The notes beneath the pieces are model-generated. The model had not been told where the DNA came from and did not search any database. It saw only the letters and a program-made list of their open reading frames with translations. A stretch of DNA of 64,000 nucleotides from Cyrtodaria siliqua (lineage: Eukaryota; Mollusca; Bivalvia; Adapedonta; Hiatellidae), in assembly GCA_037043455.1 (NCBI GenBank), contig JAWPHD010008237.1:53693-117692 (forward strand). Reading direction: 5' to 3'. Made by a program: the position numbers and the translations under genes. Positions 29,727-40,560 of the stretch are shown piece by piece (the first letter of the stretch is position 1; each line of letters starts with the position of its first letter).

Positions 29727-32700
29727 TTACTCATTATACATTGCAGTATTGCGAATAATAAATGCTTCCCTAACAAACCTAGATAATCTAAAAAGCTCAT
29801 GCTGGCTTGAAGATTGCATCAGCTGAATAAATTTAAAAACACTTGGATGTCTGTAATAATATTGTTTAACATATAATTTACGTAATTGTTCGTACAAAGG
29901 ACAAATTAAAATAAAATGATATTCATCTTCTGAGTCTGTACTATTACACAATGTACAATATCTCTGATTTCTATCAGTTCTATTTTGTGAATATCTGCCA
30001 GTTTCAATTCTAAGTCAGTGGGAGGATAATCTTATCCTCGACATGGCAGTTCTTAATTTCAACGGCAATATATCTAAATACACTTCATATGAGAATGAGG
30101 TTTTAAAATGTCTATACAAGCATAAAACTCGATTATTTTCAACATCAGTGTTCCATTTTTGAACAAAACAATCTATTAAATTTTGTTTAATCAACAAATG
30201 AAAAGATTTCATATCAATACAAGTTGGGTCATTCCAAACATAATTATAGCCACAATCTGTTATAATGGTTTTAACATTGCTGGCCCAATTCTTCATTCCT
30301 CTTTCACAATCTCTCACAGCGTCTTTATAAAAAGTTGATATTAAAATGTTTTTTGAATCGACCACCTTACTCCAATACTTTATTATTTTTACATACCTTA
30401 AAATATACAATGGGTATCTACCTTGTTCTCCATAAATACCGGAATTACTAATAGACGTTTTAACCCTTAACAAGTATTTACAAAATTTCAAATGTATTCT
30501 TTCGATCTCCTTTGACTTTGTAAAACCCCAAATTTCTGCTCCATAGCTTAATATAGAACCAACGAACGCATCAAATAATTGGCAAAACGTTTTTGGTTTA
30601 AAATTGTATTTTTTTACATGTGCAATTAATATATTTAAAGCTTTTAATCCTTTACCTGCTAATGTCTCTTGATTTAAATTGTATGAACCCGTATAATTAA
30701 AAACAGATCGGAGGTAGTTAAAATCGTTAACAACTTCTAAATTATTTCCATTATAAACCCATGTCTCATTAACTAAAAGATTACCCCTTTTTCTAAAAAC
30801 CATAACTTTTGTCTTTTCCACGTTAACCTCTAATCCCCATTTGTCGCAATATTCTTTCAACAAATTTAAACGTTCTTGTAACTCAGACGGTGATTTTCCA
30901 AACAAAACCATATCATCTGCGAAGAGTAAAATAATTAAAGTTATATCGTCAATTGTAAGTCCAGATTTATTACTGTCTTGTAAGAACAATTCCATGTCTT
31001 CTACAAACAGCGAAAACATTATTGGAGAGATTATCTCCCCTTGCTTGAGACCTATTGCACATTCGAAAAACTCAGAAAAATTATTACAATGTCGTAAACA
31101 AAATTTCACTTTGTCATACATGTCGCGTATAATTCTTAACAATTTACCTTTAATTCATAGCTTAAAAAGTTTTAGCCAAAGGCCATTTCTATAAATACTG
31201 TCGAAAGCCTTCTTAAGGTCCACAAACGTACAATATAACCGCTTGTTTTCATTAAGTAGTTTCTGTATAATACAATTCAAAACAAATATGGCATCAATGG
31301 TAGAGCGACCTTGCCTAAAACCCAACTGAGCATCTGACACAATATTGCTTTCATCACACCACATGCTAATTCTTTTATTTAAAATACCTGTAAAATTTTT
31401 TGATAAGCAGCTTACTAATGTTATGGCTCGATAATTATTTACGTCGTCTGGGTCATTTTTCTTGAATAGCGGAATGATAATGCCTTCAGACCATTTATCT
31501 GGAAAATAACCCGAGTTAAATACCCCATTAAATAAATCTGTAAGATGCGGAGAAATAATGTCTATCGCTTCGATAAAGTATTCATTTATCAAGCAGTCAC
31601 CCGCAAAAGCCTTGGTTTTTTTGAGAGAATTAACCGTCGTTATTACTTCAGAGATAGTAATTTCTCTGTCCAGTTCATCAAAATTGCAATTTAAATCATT
31701 AAAATCGTGTTCCTCACAAAACGTTTCGGCCTCATCATTGTGAAGTGAGGATATATCCTGCGATAATTCGGAAAAATATTTATAAAACGTCTCTAAGGAA
31801 ATATTTCCATGCGTACCCTTCTTTTTACGACAAAATAATTTCCAAAATTCCTTTGGTTTAGCATGTCTCAAATTTTCAATATCGCGCATTTTCTTCAACT
31901 CATAGGCGCGGCGCTTTTTCTTTATCAAAACCTTATAACGTATTTTGTTCTCATGTAATTCAATTCTATGCTCTACTGATTTACAATAATTATATTTTGA
32001 TAACGCTGATAAGTAAATACGCTTAGCTTCAACGCATTCCGAGTCGAACCAAGTCGCTTTATTATGGTTTGTTTCTGAAAAACATGCACTCACGGTCAAT
32101 TATAGTTTTAGAAAATAGTGGGTCCGCGACCTCCCTAAATATGTGTACAAATCCATTAATGGAGTTATTCAAACAATCCCTATCATTTAGGTTATTATTA
32201 ATATTCAATGAAATATTGTTAAAATCTGTTAATCTTCCGATTAAACCACTGCGGAATTTATCACGAAGTTTATCGTCATATTTAATTCTAATTCTTTCCG
32301 TAGGCTGAAAGTCATGCTTATATGTATTGCATTTAACAATAAAAGATAACGGTGCATGATCGGACCATTCATTGAATGGTTCAACTTTAAACTCCCTTAC
32401 TCGTGTAAAATCGAATTTTAAAAGCAAGTAATCAATAACACTCGCACCGTTACGGCTCATATATGTGAACGACCCTATGTAATGATCATTACCTAGCCTA
32501 CCGTTAGCCAATCTCAAGGAAGTTGATTTACACAAATCAAGGAGTCTGTTGCCATGCGCATTACAAACAGTATCCATAGAATTACGACATAATGGATAAT
32601 CCGGCATGTAATCAATATCGTCAATATCGCTCACTATTCTATCGCACACAATATAGTCTTTTTTGACACCTTTACCTACACGCGCATTCCAATCACCAAC

Positions 32701-33142
32701 AATTAAGGTAGCTCCCTGGTTATCGAAATAATTAACATCATCTTGTAAGATTTGAAACAGATCTACTTGTGCAACATTATATGCAGGTGAATCTAAACCC
32801 CAGACATAAACTCCACATAAATAAATATCACTGTCAGTTTGAAAAAAAATTCTTATCAAGCTTCAGCCATATAATAGTATCATAGTGATTTCTCACAATT
32901 TGTATTCCATTTTTTATATTGTTTTTACAATAAATAACGATCCCACCACTACATCGCTTAGCATTTCTATGTTGGAATTTACGATAAAAAGTGTAACTCT
33001 TATATCCATTAAGATCAATATTACTGTTTTTGTTGGTCCACGTTTCATATAAAAAAACTATGTCATGTTTTTCTAAAATGTTAACAAAATCTGGATTTTC
33101 TCTTTTAGTCTTTGTCAGCCCATTGCAGTTCCACGAAATCAC
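29727..33142 (-). pseudogene. LINE ORF2: endonuclease plus reverse transcriptase, frame-broken
   Basis: The endonuclease starts at 33142 (ISWNCNGL), with YETWT, GGIVIYC, GDWNARVG and SDHAPL. RT has NNYRAITLVS, GFRQGRST, VDLKKAFDS (motif A), LKQGEIISP and LLFADDMVLF (catalytic FADD). The end carries C-x2-C and EYHFILICPLY. The frame is interrupted by shifts at about 32850, 32080 and 31150 and by an in-frame TGA at about 30015. Retrotransposition of this copy is not possible, but all catalytic motifs are still legible. A related copy lies at 50475-55190 and is intact where this one has the TGA. Confidence 0.85.
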
Positions 33143-33166
33143 TTTCAGCTCACCCTCTGCGCCTTC

Positions 33167-33427
33167 CTATAAACCATCAGTCTCCACCGGTCTGCCATTC
33201 ACATACAACGTGTCGTAGCTAATCCAAGATGTTTTGCCACTGTTTTTCGCCTCTTTCATCAACGGTACCAGTTTCCGCCGTTTTACTGCGATTTCTCTGG
33301 GGAATTGTTCCGTAATATAAAATTCTGTGCCGCCTAAGTTCCTCCTCTGGTTACGAACCATTTCCCTGTCTTTAAACAACGTAAATTTTGCTACGATTCT
33401 CCGGTTGGGAAACAACTCACTTTTCAT
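33167..33427 (-). pseudogene. LINE ORF1 C-terminal domain fragment
   Basis: 86 codons, open to the LINE 5' boundary. The pattern R-x-V-A-K-F..FKDRE..N..GTEFYITEQFP..RRKLVP is that of the C-terminal domain of L1-type ORF1 nucleic-acid chaperones. The coiled-coil and RRM-like portions upstream are absent because of 5' truncation. The stop precedes the ORF2 start at 33142 by 24 bases, so the two ORFs were translated from one mRNA. Confidence 0.7.
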
Positions 33428-33436
33428 AGGGGGGAG

Positions 33437-34096
33437 TATGAGGGAGTATGAGGGTGATGTTGATTGGTATGAGGAGGAGCAAGTGATTTGTTACAGGTGT
33501 GGACAGGTTGGACATATCGAGATCGGATGTAGGGTCATCTTGCATCATAGTCAAAGACAGGCACATGTAGCTAAGGTTGCCGATTCCTATAGACATACAC
33601 CACTTATGGCCGCATCGACTATACAGGTTACATCAGGAAGGCCAACTTATACAGTCAAGGCATACCAGTTGGGCTTATAGGAACGAGCAATGAGGTTGGC
33701 ATGAGAGTGAATGGAGTTGACACGGTTGGATTCTTGGATACTGGAGCAGCTTTTTCCACGGTATCGGAATCGGAATCGTTCTACAGTAGCCACTTGGATG
33801 ATGTAAATACACAATCCGTGGACAATGTTTTAGAAGTTGCGTGTGCCAATGGGAACAACCTGCCATACTCGGGGTACATCAGAGCCAGCATTGCTGTAGA
33901 TGGATTACCCATGGGTCAGCCGAAAGAATGTTTGCTTCTTGTTGTTCCGGACACTGCTGCCAATAGAAGAATACCACTACTACTTGGTACCAACGTTCTG
34001 CCAGCATTTATGGTGGACACCAAGAACATATATGGAAACCAGTTCCTGCAGAAGGCCGATTTACAGGGCGTATTATTGATCCATGGTTCTATGTAA
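33437..34096 (+). pseudogene. LTR retrotransposon gag zinc knuckle and aspartic protease fragment
   Basis: A perfect CX2CX4HX4C knuckle (CYRCGQVGHIEIGC) lies at 33489-33530. This frame ends at 33680. A second frame, overlapping from about 33660, holds VGFLDTGAAFSTVS, the active site of a retropepsin, then LLLGTNVLPAF, typical of Ty3/Gypsy-type proteases, and stops at 34096. The gag/pro frame change may be a natural frameshift site or a break. No RT or integrase follows, so this is a remnant. Confidence 0.8.
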
Positions 34097-34683
34097 ATGT
34101 AAGTTTACCCGACGAAAGCTAACTTTCAGAAGCAATACAAAACAATGTCGTATAGTTATACCGTTTAGTTGGTGTTCCAGTTTCTGTTTCTCCACAAGTG
34201 TATAGTTTAGCCGTTTTTCTAAGTCGTTTATGTTCGCAAAAAAACAACTATGTTATTCGCAAATATTAAGGCAAGTGACATGTGTAACGCCATGCGATGT
34301 TAATAATAATTATTATTATACATTAAACAAGAATGTGCTGAAAATGGAGTAAAACTTCGTTCAATCAACCTACAACTAAGTCTTTGTGGACGTGCCTTTA
34401 TACAATTTTAGACCTCAAACACAGCAGTGGCCTTTTAGTTCATAGGCATAAATTACATTATCTTTATATTATATATTAAATTCTAATACACCAGCACTAC
34501 ATAGCCTAGTTTAAAATATCTCGTTATATTGAACGATATATCACTGTAACGTTTGCAACGTTAGGAGAATAAGCATTGCGCATTGCGCATTCCGCACTGT
34601 AACGTATGCAACGTTAGGAGAGCAAGCAAAGCAATGCGAAAGATTTCAGATGTGTGCGTTATTTTCACATTTTAGGGGTATTA
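34097..34683. other. Non-coding; short duplicated motif
   Basis: ACTGTAACGTNTGCAACGTTAGGAGA-like blocks occur twice (about 34543-34572 and 34596-34625) with repeated GCATTGCGCATTGCGCATT between. No gene. Confidence 0.5.
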
Positions 34684-34858
34684 GAATAGAAATAGAACAT
34701 CGATCGTTTACGGTGAATTATCTATAATATATCACGGTTTGTCGTTCAATTGTAAACAATAATTTCACTCTTCGGGCTCGTGAAATTATTGTTTACAATT
34801 GAACTCCAAACCGTGATATATTAAACGATAATTCACAGTAAACGATGTTCTATTTCTT
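34684..34858. repeat. Hairpin-forming palindrome D
   Basis: The arms are about 80 bp (AGAAATAGAACATCG.. against ..CGATGTTCTATTTCT). The apex is CTCTTCGGGCTCGTG. Confidence 0.92.
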
Positions 34859-34979
34859 AAATAAATAACAACAACAAAAAAACTGAAAAATAAACAATCC
34901 ATCCATTTTATTTGATATTTACATCGCCTATGGACCATATGTGCGCTGCAGTCATGCTGGTTTTACTATATTACGTCAC

Positions 34980-35200
34980 TTTAATAAAATAAAATAAATA
35001 AAATAAATAAAATAAATATAAAATAAATAAAATAAATAAAATAAATAAAATAAATAAAATAAATAAAATAAATAAAATAAATGAAATAAATGAAATAAAT
35101 AAATAAAATGAATAAAAATAAATAAAGTAAATAAAATAAATATAAATAAAATAAAAAAATAAAAAAATAAACAAAAATAAATAAATAAAATAAATACATA
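34980..35200 (+). repeat. AAATA pentanucleotide microsatellite
   Basis: A run of (AAATA)n with variants. The hydrophobic minus-strand frames here are just its translation. Confidence 0.95.
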
Positions 35201-35268
35201 TTTCTTCATTTTGCAGTTATTGTACCTACATCAGTAAAAGTTTAAGTATACCACCATGTGGCACTTAC

Positions 35269-35563
35269 CTCGGATGATTTTTTTCAGCTCATCCTGATCA
35301 GATTTCGCTTTCCCGTAAACAATAGATCCTGTAATTACGCTTGATATCACCGAAACAGCCAGTGCAATGACAGCCATCAGAACAGCTAATTTCCAAGAAA
35401 TAAGTCCATGTTCCTTCAGCGCTTGTGGCGCTGAATCAGTGCTGTTAGTACTAAATCTCATGGGTTCATACCCGTCTTCACCTGTTGGTATTGTTGGCAC
35501 AGTTCGGAGTTCTATTTGGCTAATACCAGTTGAAATGGTAGTATTTTCATATGTCGTCTTCAT
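35269..35563 (-). CDS. Host first exon encoding a single-span membrane protein N-terminus
   Basis: The start codon is at 35563 and the splice donor GTAAGTG follows at 35262-35268, giving 98 codons plus one base (phase 1). The peptide has a polar Thr/Ser/Pro-rich N-terminus without signal peptide (1-57), one long hydrophobic span (59-83, LAVLMAVIALAVSVISSVIT), then a charged segment (85-98). This is a type II membrane topology. The next exon must enter at phase 1 on the minus strand; the TSP1 exon at 20124-20270 fits, across about 15 kb of repeat-filled intron. Without a transcript this link is an inference. Confidence 0.65.
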
Positions 35564-35939
35564 TTTAGTATAGTACTAAGCCAGAAAACAGCAAAACATA
35601 TCCAACATTAAAAATTCACGGTAAAGTTACTCAACAAAAATACATTCACACATAAAATGCAATTTAACATTCAATACTTCCGGATTTATATAATCTTGAA
35701 TGACAATCAGTCACGCTTATTTGCTGTATAATAAATGCCGCTCAATAACATTTGGATAGTGTTTCAGGCGACGTGCATAGAGATTATATTACTACTGCGA
35801 TTCACCCTTTTAAATCAAGCGGTAAACAAATATTTCTGCGGCACTGAAATATATACTGTACAAAAAAAGAAACTTCCGCTTATGTTGATGCTGATTGTCT
35901 AGACAGAAAAAGAGGGAAAAAATAATAACGTTTTAAGAA
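35564..35939. other. Probable 5' UTR/promoter side of the host gene
   Basis: No repeat was recognised directly upstream of the start at 35563. The region must hold the transcription start of the exon below, but I see no distinctive element. Confidence 0.35.
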
Positions 35940-36360
35940 TAATTAGATGACCGCCAAATATAGTCCAAACAAAGATGTTTTTGAAAAGTTCAGTACACAA
36001 GGGAGTTAGCCCCCTTTTTCTTAAAATATGCATTTTGGCCAAACAAAAAACAAATTAAAATCTACGAAAATTACCGAAATTTGTCCCAGACAATATTCTC
36101 TATATGTTCCTTACCAAGAAATCACAGATTGTATAGATGGCAACTTTTGATTATCAACAATCATCAAATTACCTCCCTTTAACATTTCCATATCATCCAT
36201 AAAAGCTTATTGCTTGGCAAATTGGAAACTGTTTAATGGGATATTTAGTACTCACATAAGTGTGCTTACAAACATTAAAGATTGTTTTATTAAAACGCTG
36301 TTTAAGCTTTTATACGCCCTCAAAAACTGGCCTATGGAAATATCAGCAAAAAAGTCAGAC
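35940..36360 (+). repeat. Dispersed repeat, copy 2 (pair with 23890-24315)
   Basis: Collinear with 23890-24315 over its length; diverged by substitutions and small indels. Confidence 0.75.
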
Positions 36361-36479
36361 GTTTTTTTATTTGTTCAGTATATAAACAACCATGAATATA
36401 AATTCTGAAAGGTGATCACTTGGAAAAAAGAGCAAAGTAGCAGACTCGTGAGTCTTTTAATCCTTATTTTATTAACACG

Positions 36480-38240
36480 CTATGTACAATACAGCAGCAT
36501 GGAAGTGCGTCAATAAAACCGACGTAATATGCACACCGGAGTTCAGTCATTTCCAAATGAGGCCCAAGAGGGCCTGCAGTGCTATCAATTACTCTTATAC
36601 CAGGTGCGTGTGTGAGGGTTGGGGGTCAAATATGGCTGGTTTTCAAACTTGTTCGAGCTTTTATTGAAATAAAGATCCTAAACCAGTCTGGTAATGATAA
36701 ACAAGAGCGCTCCCTAATCGGGTATTATACGCCCGCTTTTAAAAAAAATGTGAAAAACATTATAGGTATCAGGTCAATATGACCTGGACCTTTGACCTAC
36801 TGACGAAGCAACTGATAGGGGTTGTTGTTTAAAAGCTGTATTTTGTATAAAGTTTCAAGGTTGTATGTCAAATAGTGCATGAATAACAGCCGGAAAATAA
36901 TTGTTCTTGATCAGGTCACAGTGACCTTGACTAGGTAACAGTGACCTTGCCTTTGACCTACTAACAATACAACCAGAAGGGTTCGTTGTTACATAATGAA
37001 TACTATTTATATAACGTGTAAAGACTGTAGGTATAACAGTAAATAAATTAGTGCAGAAACCGTTTTCTCCTGGTATTGTAACTGTGACCTTAACATTTGA
37101 CCTACTAACCCCAAAACTAATATGAGTCACTGTTTTGATATGTTTCAGTAAAGTTTCAAGATTGTAGGTCTAATAGTTCAAGTTACAACGGGAACTTGTT
37201 TCTCATGACTGGGCCATTGCTAGGCCAATGTGACCTTGATGACCTACTGACTACAAAAGCAATAGGCTTCCTCCTCCAACCAAGAGCAATTGGTTTAGTG
37301 AGCTCGGATGTTATACTTCAGGAGTTATCATGTGGAATGCGTATGTCCATATAAGGTCATCGTGAACTTGACCTTTGGCCTTCAAAATCAAAATAGGGAA
37401 CTCCTCTCATCAAGGGCAATGTGCCTAGAAAGTTCTATGCATTTAGGTATTGTACTTCTAGAGTTATTGCTTGGGATATGTATGTCCGTATGAGGTCATG
37501 ATGAACTTGAACTCTGACCTAACACCAAATCAACGATTTTATTCATCCTACTGACCCCAAAAGTAACAGAGCTCCTCCGTTCACCTTTGTGGATATTTTG
37601 GCTTAGTGAGCGTTGATGTTATACTTCAGGAGTTATCATGTGGAATGCGTATGTCCATATAAAGTCATCGTGAGCATGGTTAACTTGACCTTTTACCTAC
37701 TAATCCCAAACGGTCTAGCAGTCTTAGTGAAGGTCACTTAGTGAAAACCCATTTTATATAATTGTTGTACTAAATTAAAACTAGGGGTTGTTTTTAGTTA
37801 AAACAAATGTCTCCCCTACAGGAGAAAGGGCCATAAATCCGCCAAAATCATTAAACTGGAACACGGCGAAGACATTTGCAACTAGGCTTGGTAATGGTCA
37901 TCCCTACCAAGTTTCATGGAAATCCAGGCAGCGGATCAAGAAAAGTAGTCGGGACAAAGCTTATGTATTGAAACCTTTAAAAAGTTTTAAATAGCCACAA
38001 CTCCACCAAATATCATTCAACCGGAACACCATAACGATATGCGCAACTATGCTTGGTACTGATCATTCCTGCCAAGTGAGCCCAAAAGCAACAGAATTCC
38101 TCTTTTGACCAAGGCCGTTGTATGAGGATGAGTGTTACAACTTCAAAGTCATCGCTCTGAATGCATATTGCCACATAAGGTCATAGCGACCTTGAACTTT
38201 AACTTACTGAGCCCCAAAACACGTTGAACCGTTTTATTAT
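36480..38240. repeat. Degenerate repeats rich in TGACCT half-sites
   Basis: Repeated blocks share TGACCTTTGACCT-like motifs, ATACTTCAGGAGTTATCATG and GTATGTCCATATAAGGTCAT (37295-37380, 37607-37690, and weaker at 37440 and 38130). Bases 37740-38075 carry a copy of the 44700-46420 family. There is no gene. Confidence 0.75.
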
Positions 38241-38414
38241 CGTAACTTGTTATTGCAACGCACTGCAATGCAGTTTTAGTGAATGACCCATTTACAGTTC
38301 TCCTCTATGCTTTTCTCTTTAATTGTGAGATAACCGAAATTATTGTGGACCCTACGATTGATGACATCTACCTTAATCCTCAAAGGATAGTAGCGTTTGA
38401 TGTTTGTCGGCCTT

Positions 38415-38600
38415 TTTTTGCCACTGACCGTTACAAGGCGGTAGCCCTATTGTCAACCCTTGTATGTTTGTCTTGTGTTTTTTTTTCCTTTTAGTCATCT
38501 TTAAAATTGTTGTTTGTTTCTATGCGTGCTTTTGGTTATGTGATCCTTGATTGCTGCATTTCCTGTTCGAATTTTATATCTACTTTTTCAATCTTGTCTT
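38415..38600 (+). repeat. Dispersed SINE-like repeat, copy 2 of 3
   Basis: Carries CCACTGACCGTTACAAGGCGG followed by TAGCCCTATTGTC, as at 21628. Confidence 0.75.
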
Positions 38601-38757
38601 GATTTACCCTAAATGTTCAGTTCTCGTGTTGCTGTGGCTTCCGCCAAACACTGAGTACTTGCATTGTGACTATATAGGCGTTTGTATTTTGTATTCATAT
38701 ATACATGATCACCTGTTTTATTTCTTAGAGAAATACCCCGGTAGAACCTTGTTTAAA

Positions 38758-38945
38758 CCCAGCAGCATGTTTGCCACTGACCGTTCCAAGGCGGTAGCCC
38801 TATTGCAAACTCTTTTATGTTTGTCATGTCAAATTCATTGCCTTTCATTTATCTTTGTAGTGTTGTTTGTTTCTGTGAGTGTTTTTGGTTGACTACGTTC
38901 TGTGAAAGCAACATTTCCTCTTAGACTTTTATACCTACTCTTACA
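38758..38945 (+). repeat. Dispersed SINE-like repeat, copy 3 of 3
   Basis: Carries GCCACTGACCGTTCCAAGG, the CGGTAGCCC block and the GTTTTTGGTTGACTA end. Confidence 0.75.
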
Positions 38946-38949
38946 AAGT

Positions 38950-39310
38950 GTTTATTCATAATTTTAATAACGCATCATCAAAATAAACTGACCAAACAGT
39001 GACCAGAAATTTAACACACCTCTAAATGCTGGTAGGTGATAGACTCGGTCTTTATCGTAGTCGTTCAAACAAGTTTACTGTTAAAATTAATGTATTTACA
39101 GTGCCATTCTTTGCTGCATATTGCATGCACACTTATGCAAGTGATACAATATATGTATCTTTCAAAATCGATTCTTGAAACTTATCATCTTTTTACTCGT
39201 CCAAAGATTTTTATATAACCTAAGGATAAAAACCGTGTAACACAAATGTTATCACCTAGTGAAAATATGGTAAAATTTCAACATGTTGGCAATGAAAAAT
39301 CATGAATATG
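38950..39310 (+). repeat. Dispersed repeat, copy 1 (pair with 62275-62635)
   Basis: Shares in order CAGTGACCAGAAAT, GGTAGGTGATA, AAGTTTACTGTTAAAATTAA, CCAAAGATTTTTAT and CCTAAGGATAAAAACCG with 62275-62635. Confidence 0.8.
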
Positions 39311-39490
39311 TACTTTTTAACAATGGAAAGATCATTAGTTTTTCAACATATGCTAGTTATAACAGATCATTTTACTAGGTGTGCTACGGCAGTTCTAACC
39401 AAAGATATGACTGCCAGAACAAATGCGGAAGCAATTTTTATTAATTGTGTGGTTTATTCAAATTTACCAAAGAGAATTTACTCTGATTAA
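39302..39490 (+). pseudogene. Gypsy-type integrase core fragment
   Basis: About 60 codons matching the catalytic core of Ty3/Gypsy integrases: LVITDHFTRCATAV (first catalytic Asp), KDMTARTNAEAI and LPKRIYSD, ending with a stop right after the second catalytic Asp, where the family has Gln-Gly. No flanking retroelement genes are recognised. It is a small relic. Confidence 0.75.
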
Positions 39491-39747
39491 GTAGCCAATT
39501 AACCAAGGACTATGTTTAATGTCATGGCTGACCAAATCACGAACTGCAAGAAATTACTGAAACAAGAGCCCCAAGAGGGCCTGTGGACGCTCTACTGGCT
39601 AAAACGACTCTTATATCAAGGGTTGTCGTCATAACATTTCCATCAGTACTTCTTTTAAAATAATGCGAAAAACAAACACAAAACAACAACCCCCCCCCCA
39701 CCAAAACAGAAACCTAAACCCTTGACACATGCTAACATTTTAAACAA

Positions 39748-40560
39748 GCGGCCCTAGTTCTAATTTGGTATGGTTATTTAGGGACTCGAGGCACAACACT
39801 TGTATAAAATAGGTTTTGACCGCCTGAAGAGGGCCTCTTTATAGTCTAGTAATTATACGTTTTAAGGTCAAACATATTCCAACAGAAAGTATTTTAGGAT
39901 TTTTAGAATCACTGACATGTAATGAGTTTCAGAAAAAAAGTCCACAAGATAATGCTGGTGGGAAATGCTAAATTTTGGGGTAAAAGTTGCGTTTTTAAGA
40001 GAAAATCTCCGGAAACTGGAATAATTTTATAAAAAATCATTTGAGCAAATTAGAATTTTCTAACAGTGCGGATATGCTCTTCCAAATACATCTCCATGTA
40101 AATCACGGTTTTATAGATGGATTTTGGGTTAATAATATGAGATTTTGGGGCAAAACTTGGAAAAAATGAATAAAATCGTTGATTTGGTGTTACTAGTCTA
40201 TAAATTAAAAAAAATACTAAATGAGTTGTAAAAACTTAGTTTCTTACTCGTTTTCACAGAGAAATGGACAGAGACGTGCCAGAAAAAAGTCCTTTAGCAT
40301 ACGACGATATAAGTTACTTTATTTTTGGGTCGAAAAATGTGTATTTCATAAAATATCTTTGGAAAGAGGTATCATTTTGTAATAAGATGTTGGAACATAA
40401 ACTTATCTGATGGAAGTGATAAAATGGTGCACAATTATATATACAAATGTTTCATTGTATCGTAAGTTAATGTGAAAGTTCACATTGTGAGATTTTGGGG
40501 CAAAATGTTGAAAAAATTAATAAAATCGTTGATTTCTGTAATACAGTCGTAGTACAGGCC
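39748..40560 (+). repeat. Left arm of a 5-kb inverted-repeat structure
   Basis: 813 bp, inverted copy of 43945-44747. Inside, three degenerate sub-repeats of about 310-360 bp each carry GAGATTTTGGGGCAAAA, TAAAATCGTTGATTT and related boxes. Confidence 0.88.

Larger units (their letters stand above)
29425..33427 (-). mobile_element. LINE with APE endonuclease and reverse transcriptase, 5'-truncated
   Basis: On the minus strand, the end of ORF1 is followed by ORF2 with endonuclease, reverse transcriptase and a C-terminal Cys/His region. The 3' end has AATAAA (about 29437). It lies between fragments of an LTR element. ORF2 is broken in several places (see the ORF2 entry), so the copy is dead. 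Confidence 0.88.

Noticed and set aside
34971..35209. Three hydrophobic minus-strand frames
   Set aside because: Pure translation of the AAATA microsatellite in three frames.
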